Source: Neodiprion pinetum (taxonomy: Eukaryota; Arthropoda; Insecta; Hymenoptera; Diprionidae). From it: a DNA stretch of 64,000 nt. The stretch lies in NCBI RefSeq assembly GCF_021155775.2, contig NC_060234.1, positions 16,798,871 to 16,862,870 on the forward strand, in the 5' to 3' direction. Position numbers and translations under genes: made by a program. Under the pieces are notes generated by a model. It had not been told where the DNA came from and searched no databases. It saw only the letters and a list, made by a program, of their open reading frames with translations. Each line of letters opens with the position of its first letter. Positions within the stretch are counted from its first letter, which is position 1. Positions 12,912 to 20,729 of the stretch are shown here, piece after piece.

Positions 12912-12973
12912 TTTTATCGCAAATGGTCCAGCTCTATCACATCCCCCGACGAAGACAAAGGACACGGAATATT

Positions 12974-13008
<35 letters not shown>

Positions 13009-13009
<1 letters not shown>

Positions 13010-13510
13010 GGGGAGAGGGAGAGGGAGAGGGAGAGGGAGAGGGAGAGGGAGAGGGAGAGGGAGAGGGAGAGGGAGAGGGAGAGGGAGAGGGAGAGGGAGA
13101 GGGAGAGGGAGAGGGAGAGGGAGAGGGAGAGGGAGAGGGAGAGGGAGAGGGAGAGGGAGAGGGAGAGGGAGAGGGAGAGGGAGAGGGAGAGGGAGAGGGA
13201 GAGGGAGAGGGAGAGGGAGAGGGAGAGGGAGAGGGAGAGGGAGAGGGAGAGGGAGAGGGAGAGGGAGAGGGAGAGGGAGAGGGAGAGGGAGAGGGAGAGG
13301 GAGAGGGAGAGGGAGAGGGAGAGGGAGAGGGAGCGGGAGCGGGAGCGGGAGAGGGCGAGGGAGAGGGAGAGGGAGAGGGAGAGGGAGAGGGAGAGGGAGA
13401 GGGAGAGGGAGAGGGAGAGGGAGAGGGAGAGGGAGACGGAGAGGGAGAGGGAGAGGGAGAGGGTGAGGGAGAGGGAGAGGGAGAGGGAGAGGGAGAGGGA
13501 GAGGGAGAGG
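13009..13510. repeat. (GGGAGA)n hexanucleotide array, about 83 units
   Basis: The array is uninterrupted purine on the plus strand, with GGG every six bases. Minor variants occur at 13333-13357 (GCGGGA), 13435, 13463 and 13510. It is preceded by a second (GA)n stretch (12975-13008) and followed by GA-rich DNA to 13529. It creates long RG, ER and SP dipeptide ORFs in several frames that are not genes. Confidence 0.95.
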
Positions 13511-13529
13511 GTGAGACAGAGAGAGAGAG

Positions 13530-13890
13530 TCTCATCCGCTTTGGGTTCCTTCGCGGCAGAGCTCTACGTTGACGCCCTCTCCGTAGCCTCGTGTGAGGCC
13601 CTCCTTTTGTCGCGATCCGTCGCGACTGCAATCCTGTAACGTCGTTCGAATTTGCCGCCGATCCTGTGGATGATGCTGCAATTACTCGAAACAAAAAAAA
13701 ATAAACAAAAATCCTGAAAAATCGTATTCGCTAGACCGAAAATTGTTCCATCTCAGAGTCTCGGATCCGTGACCGTTGTCCTGGCGCTCTTTTTCCAAAT
13801 GATTAGCGGTCTTGTCCGCGCGATCCCTAATCTCGAGTTCCTTACAGGGTTCGGGGAGCCGTTTGGAACGCGCATCCAAAATGCCACGTT

Positions 13891-13893
<3 letters not shown>
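13530..13893 (-). mobile_element. LTR-retroelement leader / gag start fragment, copy 1 (minus)
   Basis: About 85-90% similar by eye to 15615-15945, in the same orientation. On the minus strand it starts from a TGTAACGTGGC LTR-like end (13893) and passes through a noncoding leader. It then enters a short Arg/Ala/Glu-rich ORF that is cut off by the hexanucleotide array. Part of the same sequence lies beside the gypsy LTR copies (12499-12550 and 40469-40520). The element family is not identified. Confidence 0.5.

Positions 13894-13937
<44 letters not shown>
13894..13937. repeat. (TA)n microsatellite
   Basis: Pure TA run of 44 bp between two LTR-like ends: CCACGTTACA on the left and TGTGACGTGG on the right. 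Confidence 0.95.
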
Positions 13938-13940
<3 letters not shown>

Positions 13941-15464
13941 GACGTGGATTTTTCCCGCTCGTCGGTCACTCGGAGAAAATGACCGAGAACTTACCGCATG
14001 CACAATAAATTGGCGTCCGCGAGGTATCCTGGACCTAAAACAATATCGCGAAATTTTTTGGGCGCCTGGCGTGAACAACACGCCTCGAAATCGGTAATGC
14101 AATATACCGCGACCATATACTTGCCAGCTCAGTACCGCGGAGAGGGGAGGGGTAATTTTTGGGTACAGAGAGATACGGAACACGTACGCCAACACGTTAT
14201 TTTACGAAGCACTGATAATATCGACAAATATATTTTTTTCGAATGATAATACTAACAAAAAGAAAATATACAAAAAAAATAATTATTCAAACGTCACTCA
14301 CTGCGACTCAAATACCACGAGAAGTTATAATTCGTAATTCGCCATTCGCGACTCATACTCCACTACTCAGATCTAACAAACAAAAGAAAAGAAAATAATA
14401 TAACAGAAAAGAAGAAAGAAAATTAAATGACTAAGTCGGGATTGACCCCTCATTTCAACGGGCGCTAATCGCCACTTTACTGCCAGACAATAATTTAAAA
14501 GAAAAAACAAAACAGGGAGGTGACTCGACGCGCTAACCGCGACCGTCCTCTACTATTCACGGCGCTAATCGCCACGTAACAATAACCCGCTAGACAAAAA
14601 ACTTAACCGAAATCATAATCGACGCGGTAACCGCGATCGTTAATAAATCTAGAAAATTCCTTATGCCTACGTGCGCTAATCGCCACCCTACTGAGGAACA
14701 ATAATTTATGAACTAAACCAAAAGAACGTGACTCGACGCGCTAATCGCGACCAAATTAATAATTCTAGGAAGCTTTTTTTTCGTGCTTGCTTATAGCGTA
14801 TTATTACGCATCCGAGCTCCAGTCGTAGTCGCTGTTTTCAAAAAAAGGTTCGCAAACCGTCCCGCGAATCTAAGCGTCTACGCACGCTGATACGCGACCC
14901 ACACAAGAGGTGACACTTTTCGTTTTACCTACGCTGACTCGACGAGACCCTGTGCAGCGGAAATTGGCTACACTTAATTTTAAACCGAAATTGGCTCCAA
15001 GCAACACCGTGACTTTACACGAGACTCTACAGGAATCGGATTGACTCTATGCGTAATCGCAAAACTCAGGCTACGGTTACCAACAAGGAGATCGGCAAAC
15101 GAATTTCGAGTACTACTCTAACTCAACCAGGGCTTGGCCAACCGAGTGCCGGTGCGCCGATCTACTTGCACTCGAAATGCGTCCGCAAAGAATTAAAAGC
15201 ACTTACCGCTCCGTAACCACACCAAAAAATCGCCGACTCCCGTTTTGGCCATGTCCCTCACACACAAAAAATTTATCTTTTTTTTGTTTTTCTTTCACTA
15301 TTTTCTTCCGAAAGCTCGACCGTCGCGAAACGTCGCCAGGACTCAAGTGTCGAGCCCCGCAAATCGGAGTCGCAATTCGAACATGCCTCGAACATAGGCG
15401 CTATCCGTTGTCAAAATTCTCCCGCTCTAATTGGTGTTTTCTTTCCGAAATTTTTATAGCCTAA
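13938..15464. mobile_element. Probable LTR fragment with internal hairpin-motif array
   Basis: It begins TGTGACGTGG, a typical gypsy-type LTR opening, and has no credible ORF. AT-rich DNA and the hairpin motifs at 14461-14752 fill the middle. Neither an end nor a partner LTR could be identified, so class and length are inference. Confidence 0.35.
14461..14752. repeat. Array of six GCTAAYCGC hairpin motifs of two alternating types
   Basis: Type A, GGCGCTAATCGCCAC, occurs at 14461, 14561 and (variant) 14671. Type B, GACGCGCTAAYCGCGACC, occurs at 14527, 14621 (variant with GGTAACC) and 14735. Each has GC-rich complementary sides around CTAA(T/C), so each can form a short hairpin. Spacing is 34-66 bp. 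Possible protein-binding sites of an LTR; function unknown. Confidence 0.7.
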
Positions 15465-15945
15465 CTTATCGCTATATTTAGCGGCCGCTGTGGCAGGGTG
15501 ATGATTAGCTGTCTAGTCTTCGCTATCTCGTAGTTTGACAGTGGCGTGGTGACGACTTCGCGAGGTTGCCTGACGTCAGCGTGGTGTGGGGAGGCCATGG
15601 CTCGCCGGCCACCAACGGGGATCTCGTCCGCCTTGGGTTCCCTAGCGGCAGAGCTCTCCGTTGACGCTCTCTCCGCAGCCTCGTGTGAGGCCCTCCTTTC
15701 GTCGCGATCCGCCGCGCCTGCCATCCGGTAACGTCGTTCGAATTCGCCGCCGATCCCCTGCATGATGCCGCATTTACTCGCGACAAAAATAAAAAAACAA
15801 AAATCCTAAAAAGTCGTATTCGCTAGACCGACAATGGTCCCCTCTCAAAGTCTCGGATGCGTGACCGTTGTCCTGGCGCTCTTTTCCGAAATGAGTCGTG
15901 GTCTGATCTGCGGGATCCCTAATTTTGCGACCCGTCCAGGTGTGA
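15465..15945 (-). mobile_element. LTR-retroelement leader / gag start fragment, copy 2 (minus)
   Basis: Its 15615-15945 part matches 13530-13840. A minus-strand ORF (15763-15461) of 100 aa is rich in Arg, Glu and Ala (ADRDERRASHEAAERAS) and could be the N-terminus of a Gag. No zinc knuckle or capsid motif is visible. A truncated remnant. Confidence 0.4.
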
Positions 15946-15973
15946 TAGAGCTGGAACATTTGTCATAAAATGT
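15940..15973 (+). pseudogene. Env tail plus first 3 bp of LTR from a further gypsy copy
   Basis: The codons for VIELEHL and a stop match the env end at 40080-40107 (VIELDHL, stop). They run directly into TGT|AACAGT, the start of the LTR. The sequence left of the Maverick is therefore gypsy 3'-end DNA and not an ordinary genomic flank. This explains why the gypsy lacks a simple target duplication. Confidence 0.7.
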
Positions 15974-15979
15974 AACAGT
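15974..15979. repeat. Maverick target-site duplication AACAGT (left)
   Basis: AACAGT directly precedes the terminal AGTAGTATAGC and recurs at 29322-29327 directly after GCTATACTACT. Six bp is the characteristic duplication length of Maverick/Polinton integration. Confidence 0.95.
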
Positions 15980-16484
15980 AGTAGTATAGCAGAGCCGGTT
16001 CTGCGTCCAAACACCTTCTTTACCGACCGCGCCGCTCTGCGTAGCCCAGACTCAAACCCTTTTCCGCGATGACGTTACAGTCTGCCGTACCGAAGGTCAC
16101 AACCGTGCAACCTGACCGACAGTTGTATCGATCGAGGGTCAAAATCGTGCTGTTTTACCTACAATCTTACCGACCCCGTGCAACCTTACCGACAGTTGTA
16201 TCGATCGAGGGTCAAAATCGTGCTGTTTTACCGACAATCTTACCGACCGAAGGTCTGTAGTGCTCGCCTGTCCCACGATAGGACTGCTGATGTGTAACAT
16301 GAACCACTCCGAATTCCTTTCCCACGGTAGGACTGCTGACGTGTAACGTCAACCACCTCACATTCCTTTCCCACCTTATCAGCCCCGTGACATTCCAAAA
16401 TTAATAGTTCCGAGAATTGTTTGTCCCAACGTCGCACCGGAATCCTTTGACCGCGTGCCGCTCACCGTCAAGTCGAAACTTGTC
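15980..16484. repeat. Maverick left terminal inverted repeat
   Basis: Complementary to 28822-29321, with scattered mismatches. It contains two tandem copies of a roughly 70-bp unit (about 16108-16253), including GATCGAGGGTCAAAATCGTG. Further in are two related blocks with TCCTTTCCCAC. Confidence 0.9.
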
Positions 16485-16562
16485 AGGTGCGCGCGCATAC
16501 GTATTTGATATCAGTCCCGTGACATTCCTTACCCTCCATCAAATTATGTGGTGGGGGAACGT

Positions 16563-16597
16563 TATATAAACGAAAAGTGAAAACTTCATCGTCAGTC
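16563..16597 (+). promoter_or_regulatory. Core promoter for leftmost + ORFs
   Basis: TATATAAA at 16563, initiator TCAGTC at 16592. From the first T of TATA to the initiator A is 31 bp. Confidence 0.75.
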
Positions 16598-16614
16598 TGA
16601 AGCTGTTCTTGCAA

Positions 16615-16839
16615 ATGAGAAGTGCTCTGGAACAACGTGAGTTGAAGAAACGATTAGAACTGCTCCTCAAGAATATCGGAGAAGTAAAACATCTGTTGAA
16701 AATCAGATCCGACCTCAATCAACTTACAAGAGATTTCGAGCACCTACAACTGGACAGTAACGATCATGGACTTCTCAAAACTGAACGAAATCGCGCGGCT
16801 GGAGACGTTTCTGCCGTTGAAAAAAGTTTCGGATCTTGA
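16615..16839 (+). CDS. Small coiled-coil ORF, function unknown
   Basis: A 74-aa reading frame starts at the ATG at 16615, about 21 bp after the TCAGTC initiator. It is the first ATG on that transcript. Residues 8-45 are Leu/Lys/Glu-rich with a heptad-like pattern, suggesting a short coiled coil. It overlaps the next ORF by 74 bp in another frame. I do not recognise a family. Its promoter-proximal position favours a real product, but the overlap leaves doubt. Confidence 0.45.
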   Translation: MRSALEQRELKKRLELLLKNIGEVKHLLKIRSDLNQLTRDFEHLQLDSNDHGLLKTERNRAAGDVSAVEKSFGS

Positions 16840-17074
16840 AGCCTACTTCGAATACAGAGTCAGCGGTGTTCGTCGAGTCAAAACGAAATTTGGAGACAAA
16901 ATCGTTCTGGACTTAGATGACTCTTTCACGATTTTTCTGCCCAACCGACTGATCAAGGCCCTCCACGAAAATGAAGATTTGTTCCGGAAGGTGACGACAG
17001 CCAGTAAGGAGATACGGTTGCATATACGCTATCTTGGCGGACCCTACGGTCAACTTGAATTTGTATACGTATAA
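16766..17074 (+). CDS. Conserved Maverick accessory protein, possibly nucleic-acid binding
   Basis: A 102-aa ORF whose beta-rich pattern (YRVSGVRRVKTKFGDKIVL, then FTIFLPNRLI) resembles small proteins I recall from arthropod Mavericks. The alternating basic and hydrophobic strands suggest an OB-like single-stranded-DNA-binding fold. That is inference only. It overlaps the preceding ORF and probably shares its promoter at 16563. It lies between the left TIR and an inner inverted segment at 17307. Confidence 0.6.
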   Translation: MDFSKLNEIARLETFLPLKKVSDLEAYFEYRVSGVRRVKTKFGDKIVLDLDDSFTIFLPNRLIKALHENEDLFRKVTTASKEIRLHIRYLGGPYGQLEFVYV

Positions 17075-17692
17075 TATTCAAACAAAGTTCTGTGTAAGTC
17101 TTACGTTTGATAAACAAAAAGATTGAAATTATGAATATTTTTTCATTTATCCATCCTGTATACCTTTAATCCTACGTACGTTTTGTATCTAGAATTAAGT
17201 CTCAAAATCTAAGAAAATGTCCGAACACCACTAAGCAACGACGAAGGGTTTCGAGCTGCGTCATGTGAACTCTACGATGAGTATTTGGACAGGTTCAGAC
17301 CGGAGTGCAAGGTCGGCCGATAGCCGCGGTCAGAGCCTGCGGTGTTGGGTTACTATCGCTCTAGGAATGCAAAACTCGGTTTGAGTACAGCTCGGTCAAG
17401 GATGGAGAGCAAGGTCGAATCTTACATAAGCTTCTGAAAAAAAATTCTCTCTCTTAAGAGCTAAGGTGAAGGTATAAAATTGTTTCGTGAATATTCTTTA
17501 AAAAAACAGTTTTATTGAGTACAATTTTTAGAGTACGGTTGACAATTACTTCACAAAAATAGTACAATAATTCTATTCAACAGTGTCATGACCAGGGTGA
17601 TATATTCGCCAGGAATGCGGGACCGTTCTTGTAGACGCTTCTGCGCAGTAACACAAATCGTACAGCCTCGCCATCCGGACAGTACGATGATT
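17075..17692. other. Noncoding Maverick interval with inner inverted segment 17307-17370
   Basis: No gene is seen. The 64 bp at 17307-17370 are the near complement of 28531-28594, next to the right TIR, so this may be detached TIR sequence. A minus-strand AATAAA (complement of 17512-17517) can end the leftward capsid-side transcripts. Confidence 0.6.
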
Positions 17693-18163
17693 TTATAGCC
17701 AATTCTGGAGTATGCAAACGTTTCGTGCTGCACAGATTGCGTTGGGAATTGTGTGAAGGCCGCATCTCAGAGCTGAAGTTTTTTGCAGGGTTTCAAGCGA
17801 CGGACAGTCAAAGTCTAACATGTCGATGATTTGAACTTTCGGAACGATTTTCAGCAACCAATCTCGTTTTTCTTCTCCTTTTACGTACACGGTTTGAGCT
17901 TTGCACAGCCTGTCTTGAATGGTCCGCTCAACTTCCTCAAAAGGTATGGTTCCACAGCTCCAGCGTAAGCCGTGAAAATCACGTTCTAACCAAGAATTTT
18001 GGCTTTTGTATTTGACGTCCAGTAAATTCCATTTGTAAGGTGGTTTGAAGAAAAACACTGAAGGAGATGCTTCCGAGTAGATTGAAATTACAGCCAATTC
18101 TTTTAATGTGAAGGTGTTGTTGAGAGGTCTACGAAAGCCTTGTATGTCAACGATGAGCTCCAT
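17693..18163 (-). CDS. Conserved Maverick ORF (about 156 aa), function unknown
   Basis: The N-terminus is MELIVDIQGFRRP and the middle has a YVKGEEKRDWL motif. I recall similar uncharacterised proteins in insect Mavericks and genomes but cannot assign a reaction. The N-terminal LIVDIQGF followed by conserved acidic residues could suggest an RNase H-like fold, which is speculation. The ATG lies 10 bp below an ACAGT initiator and 42 bp below a TATAAAA box (18205-18199), both within the 3' end of the MCP gene. Probably expressed on its own. Confidence 0.65.
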   Translation of the reverse strand: MELIVDIQGFRRPLNNTFTLKELAVISIYSEASPSVFFFKPPYKWNLLDVKYKSQNSWLERDFHGLRWSCGTIPFEEVERTIQDRLCKAQTVYVKGEEKRDWLLKIVPKVQIIDMLDFDCPSLETLQKTSALRCGLHTIPNAICAARNVCILQNWL

Positions 18164-18172
18164 CTTTGAACT

Positions 18173-18205
18173 GTGCGAGATGGTGGAAACGGGTCAGCTT
18201 TTATA
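18173..18205 (-). promoter_or_regulatory. Core promoter of the 17693-18163 ORF
   Basis: TATAAAA on the minus strand starts at 18205, with the A of a CACAGT initiator at 18173, 32 bp away. Embedded in the MCP 3' coding end. Confidence 0.7.
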
Positions 18206-19418
18206 CCAACTTTTTCACCCTACCACTGAGCGGGTTGTATTCGACAATACGATCGTGAACGATCAAGCAGTACGCCGATGTTTCAGCGGGAAAGTTGGCT
18301 TTAGCTGCAAATTCAAGACGGACGTCGACGGGTCCGTACTTCAAAGATTCGTTTTGTTTCGAACAGTCGATAACGAACAAGGGGACGTCTCGAAGGAATT
18401 CACTCTTTGTCAGCAACGGCTCGGGGTTCTTGTCGTAGTAGGTAGCTTGGAAGTTTGCGTACATCTCGTACAGGAGCGCGTAGAGATTACGACTCATGTT
18501 GAGGTTCAGGTTACCGTACGGATAAGATTGAGAGTTTAAGAATAGCTTGACGTCCGTGATATTGCAATGATCGAAATGACTCGCGTTCTTGCCGGTCTTG
18601 TTCTTTCTACTTGTTTGGAAACTCAAAATGACGTACCGAGGTTTTTCAAGCTGAGTGGAAGTTTTCACAGTCCAAACGTGTTTCGATGTTGTGGGAAGTA
18701 AGAGATATTCGTACAATTCCCAACTGCGGAAGCTCATCGAAATAGGCGGATCTCTCTGAATGAAATTTAGTAGATCAACTTTTTTCTGATCCGCGAGTTT
18801 CAAATACGGTATTAACCATTCCACTGCATTGATCGTGATTTTGAATTCCTCCTCTTGAGTCTGCATGATGGCGTTGACGTCAGTTTTTGATCTCGTCAAA
18901 ATTAACTCATGTTTAGCGTTGACAACGATCTTGCGGTAGTCTTCGGCGAAACCCAATATCATGCTGAGCGGTATCAGTACGTCAAACTTACCATCGGCAT
19001 CGGTTAATTTTTTCTTCTCTTCTACATCGAGCCATCCAGCGTTCTCCATCAGCCAAGTCTGACCAGGGTGCAGGGAAGCGTAACCCTTCATGAGACTTGT
19101 CAAGCCAACGTTCTTGCTTCTATCAACCTCAACTGCGTTAATTTCGTAGCGAATTTCTTCAAACAGATGACAGATGGCGTTGTTTACGAGCTGTGTGTTC
19201 ACATTAGCTGTACCATCAGGTTTGAGGAGTCGTCCATGGATATGTACCGAACTTTTGCTGGGTAATATGCATAAATCCTGATGCTGAACGGTGATTCGAA
19301 TTTCATCGCTGTTGTTGAAAGTTGACGAGGCGTAAGGTTTGTGAGCGTGAATCTCGTAATGCGCAACGGATTCGTCAAAGACGACTGGTGTTTGAATGCT
19401 CAAGATTTCCTCCTCCAT
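18201..19418 (-). CDS. Major capsid protein (double jelly-roll type)
   Basis: Forms the hexameric capsomers of the presumed virion. The start was chosen at the first ATG (19418; MEEEILSIQTPVV), giving 405 aa. The frame is open further upstream but only from a TTG. The length and beta-rich profile fit Maverick MCPs. The C-terminus (FPAETSAYCLIVHDRIVEYN) is strongly reminiscent of insect Maverick MCPs. It is followed, partly overlapping, by the promoter of the next minus-strand ORF. A short upstream ORF (from ATG 19576) overlaps the MCP start, which could reduce or regulate translation. Confidence 0.88.
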   Translation of the reverse strand: MEEEILSIQTPVVFDESVAHYEIHAHKPYASSTFNNSDEIRITVQHQDLCILPSKSSVHIHGRLLKPDGTANVNTQLVNNAICHLFEEIRYEINAVEVDRSKNVGLTSLMKGYASLHPGQTWLMENAGWLDVEEKKKLTDADGKFDVLIPLSMILGFAEDYRKIVVNAKHELILTRSKTDVNAIMQTQEEEFKITINAVEWLIPYLKLADQKKVDLLNFIQRDPPISMSFRSWELYEYLLLPTTSKHVWTVKTSTQLEKPRYVILSFQTSRKNKTGKNASHFDHCNITDVKLFLNSQSYPYGNLNLNMSRNLYALLYEMYANFQATYYDKNPEPLLTKSEFLRDVPLFVIDCSKQNESLKYGPVDVRLEFAAKANFPAETSAYCLIVHDRIVEYNPLSGRVKKLV

Positions 19419-19576
19419 GGCACGTAGCAGATGATAAAAAAGCAAAATCGGATTTTTATTTGTCGGAAATTCCTCTTCCAAAAGGTGTCAGTTTCAGACC
19501 CAGAGCTATCAGGAACTCCACGTTTCGAGGTGTTAGCGGTTCGGGAATCGATCGACGACTGACTTGATCGGGGCAT
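19402..19576 (-). CDS. Possible 58-codon upstream ORF in the MCP leader
   Basis: The first ATG after the mapped initiator (about 19587) opens a Ser/Arg-rich 58-codon frame (MPRSSQSSIDSR) that ends about 15 bp beyond the MCP ATG in another frame. A GTAAGT at the initiator could alternatively be a splice donor. It may be a regulatory uORF, a spliced leader or chance. Confidence 0.3.
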
Positions 19577-19586
19577 GTCGACTTAC

Positions 19587-19619
19587 TGATATACCTACTC
19601 TTTGACAGTCTGTTATATA
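19587..19619 (-). promoter_or_regulatory. Core promoter of major capsid gene
   Basis: TATATAA on the minus strand starts at 19619, with the A of initiator TCAGTA at 19587. Spacing is 32 bp. Confidence 0.75.
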
Positions 19620-19632
19620 CAATTCCCATCGT

Positions 19633-20319
19633 TTATTGCGATTTGATGTGTAGTCTCACAGTAATAACTTCTCCACGAAAATTAACCAGGTCTCCGTCTT
19701 GATCCACTAAGCGGAGCTGAACGTGATCTATGGTCTTGACGGTGATCGGAAGGTAAATGACGTGCGACGGTACTTCCACGATCTTATATCCTGGTGGGAT
19801 GGTCGGGAAAAACTCGTGAATAGTGTGTACTTTGTGTCCATTGACGTAGGCGCCCGTTGTAATGCTACACTCGACTCGCAACGCGTTGACCTTGAGTATA
19901 GTTGAAGGCACGTCCGATTCGTGAGTTTTATCAACCTCCAATACACGTGGTGACAATCCCAAAAGTTGAGCAATGGAATCATTCGGCTCAAAGTTAATCG
20001 TGTGGTTGCATGTGATTTCGCTGCGTAATGTATTATTGTTGGGTTTGATGGCGAGCCTGATATCAGTATTTCTTAGCACGTTTTGAAGATACTTCTCTAT
20101 GTCCTCGATCTCGTAGCTGCCGGTAGGTATGGTGATCACTTTGTCAGCTACGTAAATTTTATTGTGACCGACATCAACGTTGGGAATCGAATTAAAGGTT
20201 AACAATTCTACCAAGCCAAGAGCATAACTTTTATCACGAGCAAGTTCGATCGGTGGGAAATATTGTGCCTCGAGTATCGAAGAGGTTCCCGAAATCGTTA
20301 ACGTTAACGAATCATCCAT
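19633..20319 (-). CDS. Minor capsid / penton-like protein
   Basis: A 228-aa protein predicted to form the capsid vertices, matching the usual Maverick minor capsid protein in size and position beside MCP. The start MDDSLTLTISG is the first ATG after its initiator. The beta-strand-rich sequence with FNSIPNVD and LLGLSP segments fits a single jelly roll. Its stop codon overlaps the AATAAA of the transcript (CAA-TAA-A at 19632-19637). Confidence 0.85.
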   Translation of the reverse strand: MDDSLTLTISGTSSILEAQYFPPIELARDKSYALGLVELLTFNSIPNVDVGHNKIYVADKVITIPTGSYEIEDIEKYLQNVLRNTDIRLAIKPNNNTLRSEITCNHTINFEPNDSIAQLLGLSPRVLEVDKTHESDVPSTILKVNALRVECSITTGAYVNGHKVHTIHEFFPTIPPGYKIVEVPSHVIYLPITVKTIDHVQLRLVDQDGDLVNFRGEVITVRLHIKSQ

Positions 20320-20336
20320 GACTGCGAGTGGTAGAC

Positions 20337-20369
20337 TGACTTTGACGAATCACGCACCATGTTTATATA
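20337..20369 (-). promoter_or_regulatory. Core promoter of minor capsid gene
   Basis: TATATAA on the minus strand starts at 20369, with the A of initiator TCAGTC at 20337. Spacing is 32 bp, and the ATG follows 18 bp later. Confidence 0.75.
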
Positions 20370-20724
20370 GCTCACCACTTAGAAATTTCAGACACAAGTG
20401 TCCGCATTCAAATGTATCATAATCCTGGTACCTCTCATGATTGTATTTGACGCTACCAACGCCGAGGTATTTTATGAGGTCTGAGGGTGGTTGAAGGTTG
20501 CCGAAACTGTCAAAGTAATCGATATTATTGTCGCGTTTCTTGTACGCAACCCAGTGTGTTCTTGGACCGTCTTTGTCGTCAAGGTTGATTATAGCTGACT
20601 CGTTTTTTCGTGGACCGTTTTCGGGCATTTCGTTTCGCATGAAAACACCGCGGAAATGCGGAACCCTCAAGATTTTTGCATATTTCAACAAGTCCCAATC
20701 AATCAACGCTCGACGTGGTAGCAT
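20350..20724 (-). CDS. Adenain-like cysteine protease (capsid maturation)
   Basis: 124 aa. The catalytic set is visible: His57 in GPRTHWVAYK, Asp72 in YFDSFG, Gln100 as oxyanion residue and Cys107 in FECGHLCLKFL. This matches the adenovirus/Ulp1-like C5 protease used to process Maverick capsid proteins. It starts only 6 bp after the PLA2 ORF stop, with no TATA box of its own visible, so the two are probably on one transcript or linked by splicing. Confidence 0.9.
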   Translation of the reverse strand: MLPRRALIDWDLLKYAKILRVPHFRGVFMRNEMPENGPRKNESAIINLDDKDGPRTHWVAYKKRDNNIDYFDSFGNLQPPSDLIKYLGVGSVKYNHERYQDYDTFECGHLCLKFLSGELYKHGA

Positions 20725-20729
20725 CGCAT

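Larger units (their letters stand above)
1..12962. repeat. Left arm of giant inverted repeat (inner end at 12962; outer end beyond window)
   Basis: Every feature from position 1 to 12962 reappears in reverse complement at 40058-53048. Paired coordinates sum to 53049 outside the GA microsatellite and to 53019 inside it. The only differences I noticed are A at 3371 (the partner base at 49678 predicts G) and a 30-bp shorter microsatellite. Homology ends at 12962, within the env tail of a gypsy copy. At position 1 the arm is still fully matched, so it continues upstream of the window. Confidence 0.95.

Noticed and set aside
12621..13694. Long RG-, ER- and SP-repeat ORFs on both strands
   Set aside because: Translation of the (GA)n and (GGGAGA)n arrays; open in several frames at once, so not genes.
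14461..14752. CRISPR-like array
   Set aside because: Only six short, alternating, variable repeats with irregular spacing in a eukaryotic LTR-like context; no cas genes.
16615..17074. Idea that the two small Maverick ORFs are a toxin-antitoxin-like pair
   Set aside because: Overlap alone is no evidence; no motif supports it.
18108..18539. 143-aa plus-strand ORF
   Set aside because: Antisense to the major capsid gene and the adjacent ORF; starts from a non-ATG codon.
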